A DNA stretch of 10,562 bases from Deltaproteobacteria bacterium (GTDB taxonomy: Bacteria; Desulfobacterota_E; Deferrimicrobia; Deferrimicrobiales; Deferrimicrobiaceae): NCBI GenBank assembly GCA_023489025.1, contig JAMDCN010000052.1, forward strand, positions 1 to 10,562. The letters are read 5' to 3'. Position 1 is the first letter of the stretch. Every line of letters begins with the position of its first letter. Made by a program: the position numbers and the translations under genes. A model generated the notes under the pieces. The model ran no database searches. It was not told the DNA's origin and was given only the letters and a program-made list of their open reading frames with translations. This document shows positions 1-6,269 of the stretch, in pieces.

Positions 1-7
1 TCGCCAT
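1..7 (-). other. possible start of the next operon gene (runs off the left edge)
   Basis: On the minus strand an ATG (bases 7-5) followed by GCG lies three bases after the TGA stop of the preceding pseudopilin gene, with a GAGG one base away from it. This tight spacing matches the rest of the cluster and suggests that a further gene of the same operon begins here. Only two codons are visible, so nothing can be said about the product. A further pseudopilin or other secretion component would be the expectation from context alone. Confidence 0.3.
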
Positions 8-10
8 GCC

Positions 11-802
11 TCATCTCAGGTACAGGTTGAGCTGCGCCTGCTGGTTGTTGCCCGGCACGTAGACCACGGCCTGCCCCGTCGCCGGCCCGGGGTTCCCCGG
101 CAGCGTGCAGGTCGCCGTCACCGCGTGGAGCCCGGCGTGGAACCCGTTGAACGAGTAAGGCGGCCCTCCCGCGGGCGGAAGGGTGATGGACGAGGTCGCC
201 TGCGATCCGCTGTTCGAATAATAGAACGTGGCCGAGGCGGTCATTCCCGGATTAGCCGCCGGCTGCGGATTCGTCACGAACTGGCCGGCGGAAACGGACC
301 AGACGTACAGGTTGACCAGGAGCCGGCCGTAGATGTTGACCGGGTTCGGCGGGTAGACGATGTCGTCCGCCGTCAGGAAATTGCGGTCCGGCCCCGCGCT
401 GCGGACCTGGCCGGGGCCGTCGGGAGCCGCTCCGTACCGGTAGTTGGTCCCCCACGGGTCGGAAAGATATCCGCCCGGGTCGAACCCCGAATTGACGTAC
501 GGCCCGAACCACCCGACATTGACGCCCAGCGCGCCGGTCGTCCCGCCGGGCTGTCCCCCCCGCGTATTGAGCTGGGAGAGGGCCGTCGGCAGCCGCCCCA
601 TGTCGCCGGCGAACCCGGCGGTCGGCGATTGCGGGTTGCCCATGATGGCGTCGTAGAGCCCCTCCATCTCTTTCCGCGTGCTCTCCCGCCGCGTCTGGTC
701 GATCACCCCCGCCACGTAGGGGACCGCGATCGCCGCCAGGATGGAGATCACCGCGATCGCGATGATCACCTCCAGGAGCGTGAATCCGCGGCGCCCCTTC
801 AT
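11..802 (-). CDS. GspG-like type II pseudopilin with a C-terminal extension
   Basis: The 263-residue product has a class III (prepilin peptidase) signal: a short basic leader MKGRRG, cleavage expected between G6 and F7, then FTLLE with the conserved Glu at mature position 5 and a hydrophobic helix to about residue 32. A GspG-type globular part follows, with DPWG at 115-118 and SAGPD...TADDI at 135-148, the place where major pseudopilins carry their C-terminal calcium-binding loop. A normal GspG would stop about here. This protein continues for about 110 residues (roughly 152-263), rich in Ser, Thr, Gly, Pro and aromatics and alternating like beta strands, with one Cys (232). It would be a fibre subunit, or a tip or adaptor subunit, of the pseudopilus in the periplasm. 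The ATG overlaps the gspF stop (ATGA), and GGGAGG (minus strand of 809-814) sits six bases upstream, so the start is well supported. Family assignment is secure; the role of the extension is unknown. Confidence 0.88.
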   Translation of the reverse strand: MKGRRGFTLLEVIIAIAVISILAAIAVPYVAGVIDQTRRESTRKEMEGLYDAIMGNPQSPTAGFAGDMGRLPTALSQLNTRGGQPGGTTGALGVNVGWFGPYVNSGFDPGGYLSDPWGTNYRYGAAPDGPGQVRSAGPDRNFLTADDIVYPPNPVNIYGRLLVNLYVWSVSAGQFVTNPQPAANPGMTASATFYYSNSGSQATSSITLPPAGGPPYSFNGFHAGLHAVTATCTLPGNPGPATGQAVVYVPGNNQQAQLNLYLR

Positions 803-2010
803 GACTTCCCTCCCAGCGCGCCCACCATCTTGTAGAGCGCCAGGAAGAACGACAGCGCGGCGCCGAGCACCACGACCGCCAGGATCACGATGACGAGAGG
901 CTCCAGGACCGCGAAGGTCCTTTTCACCGCGAGCGGGATCTCCCGGTCGTAGTAGCCCGAGACGTTCTCCAGCGTCTCGTCGAGGTTCCCCGTCGTCTCG
1001 CCCGCCGAGATCATCCGGACGACCAGCAGGGGGAACTCCCCCGACTTGCGCAGCGCCGCGGAGAGGCTCCCTCCGGCGATCAGCTCGTCGCGCGCCGTCC
1101 GGATCACCGCGGCGATCACCCGGTTCCGGATGAGCTTCTCCACCACCCACAGGGAGTGGGTCATCTCGACCCCCGCCCGGAAGAGCGAAGCAAGGTAATG
1201 GCTGAACTGGCTCATCTCGATGGCGCGGACGAGGGGGCCCACGACGGGGACCTTGAGCTTCCAGCCGTCGAGGCGGTAACGGCCCGATTCCGTCCGGTTA
1301 TAGAACAGAAGGGCCGCGTAGGCGAGGGCCGCGATGACGAGGAGGTAGAGCCCGTAATCCCGGAAGAAGGCGCTGATCGCGATGACGATGCGCGTCGGCA
1401 GGGGAAGCTCGACCGAAGCGGCCCGGAAGACGGCGATGAACCGGGGGAAGACGAAGGTGAACAGGACGAAGATGAGCCCCGCGACCGCCGTGACGACGGT
1501 TGCGGGGTAATAGGTCGCCTGGCGGATCGTCTTGGAGAGGTCCTCCTGCCACGTCAGGAAGCGGGTGAGGTCCGCGAGGACCCCATCGAGGTTCCCGGTG
1601 GTCTCGCCGGCGCGCACGATGCTCACGAAGATCTCCGGGAAGACCTGCGGGTGGAGCGCGAACGACTCGGACAGCCCGGCGCCGGCCTGGATGTTCCGGC
1701 GGACATCCTGGATCACCTCGGCGAAGACCGGGTGGTCGACCTGTTCGGCGAGGTCCCCCAGCGCCGCGACGACCGGGACCCCCGAGCCGACGAGCGTCTT
1801 GAGGTGGAACGTGAAGGCGATGAGGTCCTGCCGGCGGACCTTCCGGCGGAAGATCGGGAGGGCGAGCGCCTCGGCCCGCTCCCGCGCCTTGACGAGGTGA
1901 AGACCCATCGTCGAGAGGGCCTCGCGCAACCCCTTCTCGTCCGGCGCGAGGAGCGATCCCCGGACCTTCTTCCCGTAGTCGTCGACGGCGTCGTATTCGT
2001 ATCGCGGCAA
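799..2010 (-). CDS. gspF: type II secretion inner-membrane platform protein GspF (TTG start)
   Basis: The 403-residue polytopic platform protein would couple the cytoplasmic ATPase to pseudopilus growth. It shows the duplicated T2SSF architecture. An N-terminal MPRYEYDAVDDYGKKVRG is typical of GspF. Cytoplasmic four-helix domain 1 spans about 61-165 and carries RAGETTGNLD at 133-142; membrane segments follow near 168-192 and 218-237. Domain 2 spans about 265-365, repeats the motif as SAGETTGNLD at 335-344, and is followed by a last membrane helix near 368-392. Length matches the family's usual 400 or so. A GTG at 2031 would overlap the gspE stop, but the TTG at 2010 is preferred because AAGGAG lies six bases upstream and it gives the family's N-terminus. 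The stop overlaps the next ATG by ATGA, implying translational coupling with the extended pseudopilin. The PilC branch of type IV pili is the alternative; the pseudopilins and context favour type II secretion. Confidence 0.93.
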   Translation of the reverse strand: MPRYEYDAVDDYGKKVRGSLLAPDEKGLREALSTMGLHLVKARERAEALALPIFRRKVRRQDLIAFTFHLKTLVGSGVPVVAALGDLAEQVDHPVFAEVIQDVRRNIQAGAGLSESFALHPQVFPEIFVSIVRAGETTGNLDGVLADLTRFLTWQEDLSKTIRQATYYPATVVTAVAGLIFVLFTFVFPRFIAVFRAASVELPLPTRIVIAISAFFRDYGLYLLVIAALAYAALLFYNRTESGRYRLDGWKLKVPVVGPLVRAIEMSQFSHYLASLFRAGVEMTHSLWVVEKLIRNRVIAAVIRTARDELIAGGSLSAALRKSGEFPLLVVRMISAGETTGNLDETLENVSGYYDREIPLAVKRTFAVLEPLVIVILAVVVLGAALSFFLALYKMVGALGGKS

Positions 2011-2016
2011 AGGCGT

Positions 2017-2022
2017 CTCCTT
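2017..2022 (-). promoter_or_regulatory. ribosome binding site that fixes the gspF TTG start
   Basis: The minus strand reads AAGGAG here, followed by six bases and then TTG (2010-2008). It is the only strong Shine-Dalgarno sequence near this junction and lies in the 17-base gap between the gspE stop and the TTG. The competing GTG start at 2031 has no comparable site. Confidence 0.7.
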
Positions 2023-2027
2023 GCGCC

Positions 2028-3719
2028 TCACGTCACCCGGAGCGCTTCGTCGAGCGCCGTCAGGCCCCGCAACGCCTTGGCGACGGCGTCTTCCCGCATC
2101 GTCTGCATCCCCTCCGCCCGGGCCGCCGAGAGGAGCTCCTGGCTGTTCGCCCGCTCCATGACCAGCCGGGTGATCGACGGTGTGACCTCCATGATCTCGA
2201 ACGCCCCGACGCGTCCCCGGTACCCCGTCCGCCCGCACTGGTCGCAGCCGGCCCCCTTGACGAACGGGCCCGCGTCGGGGGCAAGCCCCGCGCGCTCAAG
2301 CAGCTCGGGGGACGGCTTGTCCTCCGTCCTGCAATGCGGGCAGGCGAGTCGAAGGAGCGTCTGCCCGACGATCGCCCGGACCGAGGAGGCGACCAGGAAC
2401 GACTCCTCCCCCATGTTGATGAGCCGGGGAATGGCGCCCGCCGCGTCGTTCGTGTGGAGCGTGGAGAAGACGAGGTGGCCGGTCAGCGCCGCCCGGATCG
2501 CGAGCTCGACCGTCTCGGAATCCCGCATTTCCCCGACGAGGATCACGTCGGGGTCGTGGCGCAGGATCGAGCGGAGCCCCGAGGAGAAGGTCAGCCCCGC
2601 CTTGACGTTGATCTGGCACTGCCGGATGATCGGAAGCTCGTACTCGACGGGATCCTCGAGGGTGACGATGTTCCGGTCGAGGGCGTTGATGTACGAGAGG
2701 GCCGAGTAGAGCGTCGTCGTCTTCCCGGAGCCGGTCGGCCCGCACACGAGCACGATCCCGTGGCGGCTCTCGATCGCGCGGCGGAACCGGGAGAGCGTCG
2801 TCTCGTCGAACCCCAGCGCGTCGAGCCCCAGCACCAGCCGGCTCTTGTCGAGGACGCGCAGGACCGCGTTCTCCCCGAAGACGGTCGGCAGCGTCGAGGC
2901 TCGCAGGTCGACCTTCCGCTTCCCCACGAAGAAGTTGATCTTCCCGTCCTGGGGGAGCCGCGTCTCCGCGATGTTCATGCCCGAGAGGATCTTGATCCGC
3001 GCGGTCACCGCGGGCTGGACCGCCTTGGGGAGGGAGGGACCGGAGCGCAGCTTCCCGTCGATCCGGAAGCGGACGCGGAGGATCCGCTCCTCCGGCTCGA
3101 AGTGGATATCGGTCGCCCCCTCCTGGAGGGCGGTGAGGAAGATCTGGTCGACGAGCCGGACGATCGGAGCCCCGGAGGCGAGGTCTGTCTCCGAGACCCG
3201 CCCCGCCTCGACCTGCCGGAGCGACTTCCGGATGATCTCCTCGAGCGAGACGCCGCCGGTGTAGTACTGGTTGATCGCCTGCATCACGCTCGACTCGGTC
3301 GCGGAGACGACCTCCACGACGTGGCCGGTCGCGCGCTGGACCTCGTCGATCGCCAGGACGTCGAAGACGTTCGCCATCGCGATGGTCAGCTTCGGGGGAT
3401 CGAGCAGGATGGGGATGATCTTGTGCCGGCGGGCCATCGTTTCGCTTACGCACTTGAGCGCGGCCGGCTCCACGAGGTAGTTGTCGAGCTGGACGAAGGT
3501 GACGCCCGCCTCGGAGGCGAGCACCGACGAGATCAGCTCCTGGGTGACGAACCCCAGGTTGATGAGGATCTCGCCGATCCGCTCCCCGGTCCGCTTCTGC
3601 TCGCGCAGCCCGAGGTCGAGCTGGTCCTGGGTGATGAGCCCGGCCTCGATGAGGCGCTCGCCCAGGAGCTTCCGCCGGGGTGGACCCTTGGCTGCCGCAT
3701 CCGCCTGGATCCGCGCCAT
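2028..3719 (-). CDS. gspE: type II secretion / pilus assembly ATPase GspE (PilB/PulE family)
   Basis: This 563-residue cytoplasmic hexameric ATPase would power pseudopilus assembly through GspF. An N-terminal MshEN-type domain occupies roughly 15-155 (KLLGERLIEAGLIT, then GERIGEILINLGFVT) and could bind cyclic-di-GMP or GspL. The ATPase core has Walker A GPTGSGKTT at 327-335, an Asp box LEDPVE at 354-359, Walker B DVILVGEMRD at 391-400 and a His box HTNDA at 422-426. A zinc-binding tetracysteine insert has C460/C463 and C492/C495. The usual AQRL ahead of the first Cys pair reads GQTL here, a small departure. The ATG at 3719 is chosen because GGAG lies four bases upstream; a GTG directly before it (3722) would put GGAG only one base away. 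An in-frame stop at 3741-3743 limits any extension. The gene sits just downstream of an intrinsic terminator, so it may rely on read-through or its own promoter. PilB is the alternative name; no pilT is present. Confidence 0.93.
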   Translation of the reverse strand: MARIQADAAAKGPPRRKLLGERLIEAGLITQDQLDLGLREQKRTGERIGEILINLGFVTQELISSVLASEAGVTFVQLDNYLVEPAALKCVSETMARRHKIIPILLDPPKLTIAMANVFDVLAIDEVQRATGHVVEVVSATESSVMQAINQYYTGGVSLEEIIRKSLRQVEAGRVSETDLASGAPIVRLVDQIFLTALQEGATDIHFEPEERILRVRFRIDGKLRSGPSLPKAVQPAVTARIKILSGMNIAETRLPQDGKINFFVGKRKVDLRASTLPTVFGENAVLRVLDKSRLVLGLDALGFDETTLSRFRRAIESRHGIVLVCGPTGSGKTTTLYSALSYINALDRNIVTLEDPVEYELPIIRQCQINVKAGLTFSSGLRSILRHDPDVILVGEMRDSETVELAIRAALTGHLVFSTLHTNDAAGAIPRLINMGEESFLVASSVRAIVGQTLLRLACPHCRTEDKPSPELLERAGLAPDAGPFVKGAGCDQCGRTGYRGRVGAFEIMEVTPSITRLVMERANSQELLSAARAEGMQTMREDAVAKALRGLTALDEALRVT

Positions 3720-3744
3720 CACGCTCCGCCGCTCAGGAGATCAT

Positions 3745-3781
3745 AAGAAAAGAGCCGAAACCTCCGTCGGAAGGCTTCGGC
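3745..3781 (-). terminator. intrinsic terminator between pseudopilin gene and gspE
   Basis: The minus strand forms a nine-pair stem GCCGAAGCC/GGTTTCGGC (3773-3781 with 3754-3762, one G-T pair). It is continued by TCC/GGA around a three-base loop with one bulged base. TCTTTTCTT (3753-3745) follows immediately. This is a good rho-independent terminator for the pseudopilin gene whose stop is 24 bases upstream. A TATGAT sequence just after it (3745-3740) could act as a -10 box for gspE, but no matching -35 is visible. Confidence 0.75.
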
Positions 3782-3805
3782 CCTTGTCGCCATCTTGTCC
3801 CCCCG

Positions 3806-4384
3806 TTATCGGATGCGGTACCCGACGTCGTCTCCGCCCACCGCCGTCGCGGCCTGCACCGTGTTGATCGTGCCATTGGGGCCCGCGGAGAGGACCCAGA
3901 CCGGTGCAGGAGGCGTCGCCACGGAGGTAAAGGCCGCCGCGTTGATGACGTAGGGCCGGCCCCAAGGATCGACGGGAAGGTTCGTCGCGTACGACCCCTG
4001 CCACCGGTTCTCGCCCGTCGTGGGGTACCTGTTGTTGGCGTTGGTGACCAGGTGGTTGTTGAGAATGTCCCATGTCAGGCCGGTCCAGTTCCCCATTCCG
4101 TTGAACCCCGTGGGGGGCGCGGGCGTCCCCGCGGGGCCGGTGTAGAGCCCGGTGATCGTCGCCGCCCCGGTGTTGTTGGCGTTCGGCCAGCGGCCAAGGT
4201 CCTTATAGAAATTGACCACCGCCGCGCCGACCACCTGCGCCTCGTTCTGCGCGCGGGCCCTCCGGGAATCCTCGATGTACTTCGTGATGAACGGCGTCAG
4301 GATCGCCGCCAGGACGGCGATGACGCCCACCACGACGACCACCTCGATCAGCGTGAAACCCGCCTCCCCCGAACGTCTCCTCAT
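3806..4384 (-). CDS. GspG-like major pseudopilin
   Basis: The 192-residue secreted and assembled pilin-like subunit has leader MRRRSGEAG, a predicted prepilin-peptidase cut between G9 and F10, and mature FTLIE with Glu5. A long hydrophobic helix VVVVVGVIAVLAAIL runs to about residue 30 and continues as an amphipathic helix to about 62 (ending NFYKDLGRWP, typical of GspG). The variable middle is rich in Asn, Gly, Thr and Pro. The C-terminal part has DPWG at 139-142, LSAGPNG at 165-171 and GDDVGYRIR at the end, the pattern of the Ca-binding loop of major pseudopilins. A very strong Shine-Dalgarno AAGGAGG (minus strand of 4390-4396) five bases before the ATG fixes the start. With its own AT-rich promoter region upstream and a terminator directly behind, it looks built for high expression, as expected for the most abundant subunit. 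It differs clearly from the extended pseudopilin at 11-802. Confidence 0.9.
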   Translation of the reverse strand: MRRRSGEAGFTLIEVVVVVGVIAVLAAILTPFITKYIEDSRRARAQNEAQVVGAAVVNFYKDLGRWPNANNTGAATITGLYTGPAGTPAPPTGFNGMGNWTGLTWDILNNHLVTNANNRYPTTGENRWQGSYATNLPVDPWGRPYVINAAAFTSVATPPAPVWVLSAGPNGTINTVQAATAVGGDDVGYRIR

Positions 4385-4450
4385 CGCCCCCTCCTTCCGA
4401 CATCTTTCAACAAAATTGACATACAAAATAATCGATTTGGCAATTAATTA

Positions 4451-4479
4451 TGCATAATCATATTTTACTTATATGTCAA
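4451..4479 (-). promoter_or_regulatory. candidate promoter for the pseudopilin/secretion cluster
   Basis: A consensus -35 TTGACA (minus strand, 4479-4474) is followed after 17 bases by TATGCA (4456-4451), a weak -10 match. The surrounding 4401-4480 is strikingly AT-rich compared with everything else in the window, as expected for a strong promoter region in a GC-rich genome. The 5' leader to the ATG at 4384 would be about 60 bases. A CATAAT four bases further on is an alternative -10 but has poor spacing. A perfect palindrome ATTATGCATAAT (4447-4458) covers the -10 and could be a regulator site. Confidence 0.4.
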
Positions 4480-4560
4480 GGACAATTCTTGTGACGTTCC
4501 CTTTTTTCGGAAGACCGGAATCGCGTGAATTTCGAAAGAGATTCCCTTGATCGATCGGCG

Positions 4561-4621
4561 AGTGAGAGAAAGACCGTCGATGCCCCGACCGGAGGCCGAC
4601 CGCCGGGCGACGGAAACGGTC
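4561..4621 (-). terminator. possible weak terminator after the RACo-like gene
   Basis: Directly after the TGA of the RACo-like gene the minus strand has GACCGT (4621-4616), which can pair with ACGGTC (4577-4572). A second, mutually exclusive pairing CCGTCG/CGACGG (4613-4608 with 4579-4574) is also possible. The downstream arm is followed by TTTCTCT. The loop is long, GC-rich and self-complementary, and the T-tract is interrupted, so this is only a tentative call. Termination somewhere here is expected because the next gene has its own promoter region. Confidence 0.3.
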
Positions 4622-6259
4622 TCAGGAACGGGGGGGAAACTCCATGGCCGCGAGAAAACGGGACGGGAAGGCCGGGTGGTCCGCCAGGTTGAGGATCTCG
4701 AGCCGGCGGGCGAACCGGGCCGATCGGGCAAGAAACCCGGGGGTCCGGGCGGCCTCGGAAGCCGCCATGAGGGAAGCGTTCCCGGCGCGATCGAGCTTTC
4801 CGCGGAACGCCGCGGGGAGCAGGCCGGTGACGACCGCGCCTTCCTCCCCGAGTCCCCCTCCGAACGCCCCCGCGAGATGAACGGTCGCAAGATCTTCCGG
4901 GTCGATACCGGCTTCCGCAAGAAGGATCTCGAGCCCGGCCCGGATCGCCCCCTTGGCGAGCTGGAACCGCCGCACGTCGGAAGCGGTGAGGAGACGTTCG
5001 CTTCCCGGAACGCGCGCCAGCAGGAACGCCCTCTCGCCGTCCCGCCCAGCGATGACCCGGCCGGCGATCCCGGGCGGCGCCGCGCCGAAGAGCTCCTCGC
5101 GGGACCGCATGCGGCCCGATTCGTCCAGGACGCCGAACCGGCGAAGCAGGGCGACGAGGGCGACAAGCCCCGACCCGGCCAGCCCGGCGGGGGGGCCGCC
5201 TCCTTCGACCCGCAGCCGGATATCCCCCTCCTCCCAGGCGACTCCGGTGATGGCCCCCCGCCCGGCCCTCATCCCGCAGGAGATGCTCCCCCCCTCGAAC
5301 GCCCCCCCCGAAGCGGCCGACGCCGCCCACGCCGCCGGCCGGCCGCGACGGCCCTCCCCTCCGCGCGCGCCCGGGCGCGGCGCGGCCAGGACCATCTCGG
5401 CGTTCGTCCCGACGTCGAGAAGGAGGCGCGGTCCCCGTGACCGGTCCATCCCGAGAGCGACCGCACCGCCGATCACGTCTCCCCCCAGCGTCACCCCGGC
5501 CAGCGGGAGGATGGACACCGGCGCATCCCCATCGCCGGGGAACCCGAGCGCCGCCGCGGGAAACCGCGCGGGGCCGGTGAACGCGAGCCGGAACGGCGCC
5601 CGCCCGAGCGGAACCGGGTCGGCGCCCACGAGCAGGTGGATCATCGTCGGGTTCCCCGCGACGGCGCCGCCCGACAGGGAGCGCTCGGGAATCCGGACCG
5701 CCCGAAGGGCGGCCGTCGCGGCGGCCCGCACGCTCCCGGCCAGGGCATCGCGCAGCCGCGCCAGTTCCTCCCTTCCCCTGGATGCGTACTCGATCCGCGA
5801 GATGACGTCGGCGCCGAACGCCGCCTGTCCGTTCGGGACGGCCGCTTCCGCAAGGATCCGCCCTCCCCGCAGCGAAACCAGCGCGCAGGCGACGGTCGTC
5901 GTCCCCGCGTCCACGGCCAGGCCGACCTCCCCCGTCGCGGGACCGATGGCTGCGGCCGCGGCGCGCGCCTCCCCCCGTTCCCGCCGGTGGGGAAGGAACA
6001 CGGCCATCCCGGCATCGGGCCGCGCCAGGCAGGCGAGCCGGTAGCCCGCCCGGATCTGTTCCTTCGAGAAGAACCTCCCGTCGGCGGCCGTGGGCTGCGA
6101 CGGCGGCTCGACGCGGACGGCGCAGGCGCCGCACGTCCCCCGCCCGCCACAGACCGCGGGGAGAATGAAGCCGGCATCGCGGAGAAGATCGAGCAGGAGC
6201 CGGTCCGCCGCCACGTCCGGCGGGACGCGAAACGCCGGCCTGGCCGGCCTCCGGGTCAT
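4622..6259 (-). CDS. RACo-like ASKHA-domain protein with N-terminal 2Fe-2S ferredoxin domain (DUF4445)
   Basis: Characterised relatives (RACo, AcsV) use ATP to drive one-electron reduction of inactive Co(II) corrinoid back to Co(I) on corrinoid proteins or methyltransferases. The 545-residue product has a plant-type 2Fe-2S domain in about 1-90, with C37-x5-C43-x2-C46 and C77. The ASKHA ATPase domain has phosphate-1 loop VDAGTTT (116-122), FGADVISRI (148-156), GNPTMIHLLVG (202-212, usually GNTxMHHL), LDVGTNAEMVL (281-291), FEGGSISCGMRAGRGAI (321-337), GSGLVALVALL (362-372), FQLAKGAIRAGLEILL (432-447) and LAGAFG (462-467). It is shorter than the roughly 600-650 residues of characterised RACo proteins, mainly in the linker between the two domains. 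The ATG at 6259 starts ten bases after the prenyl synthase stop, so co-transcription is likely; the Shine-Dalgarno is weak. No corrinoid protein or methyltransferase gene is nearby, so the real partner is unknown. Family sure; substrate inferred only. Confidence 0.88.
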   Translation of the reverse strand: MTRRPARPAFRVPPDVAADRLLLDLLRDAGFILPAVCGGRGTCGACAVRVEPPSQPTAADGRFFSKEQIRAGYRLACLARPDAGMAVFLPHRRERGEARAAAAAIGPATGEVGLAVDAGTTTVACALVSLRGGRILAEAAVPNGQAAFGADVISRIEYASRGREELARLRDALAGSVRAAATAALRAVRIPERSLSGGAVAGNPTMIHLLVGADPVPLGRAPFRLAFTGPARFPAAALGFPGDGDAPVSILPLAGVTLGGDVIGGAVALGMDRSRGPRLLLDVGTNAEMVLAAPRPGARGGEGRRGRPAAWAASAASGGAFEGGSISCGMRAGRGAITGVAWEEGDIRLRVEGGGPPAGLAGSGLVALVALLRRFGVLDESGRMRSREELFGAAPPGIAGRVIAGRDGERAFLLARVPGSERLLTASDVRRFQLAKGAIRAGLEILLAEAGIDPEDLATVHLAGAFGGGLGEEGAVVTGLLPAAFRGKLDRAGNASLMAASEAARTPGFLARSARFARRLEILNLADHPAFPSRFLAAMEFPPRS

Positions 6260-6269
6260 GGATCCGGAA

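Noticed and set aside
803..1150. N-terminal extension of the left pseudopilin frame
   Set aside because: The frame is open upstream, but the sequence there belongs to gspF. The class III signal and the Shine-Dalgarno place the start at 802.
2334..3746. Plus-strand open frame of 470 codons
   Set aside because: Antisense shadow of gspE with strongly biased Arg/Asp/Glu composition and no family motif.
4437..4454. Sigma-54-like promoter TTGGCA...TGCA on the plus strand
   Set aside because: The GG and GC dinucleotides are 11 bases apart instead of the required 10, and no plus-strand gene lies downstream.
4476..6134. Minus-strand open frame of 552 codons in another frame
   Set aside because: It overlaps the RACo-like gene, whose frame carries the ferredoxin and ASKHA motifs. 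This frame is low-complexity Arg/Gly sequence.
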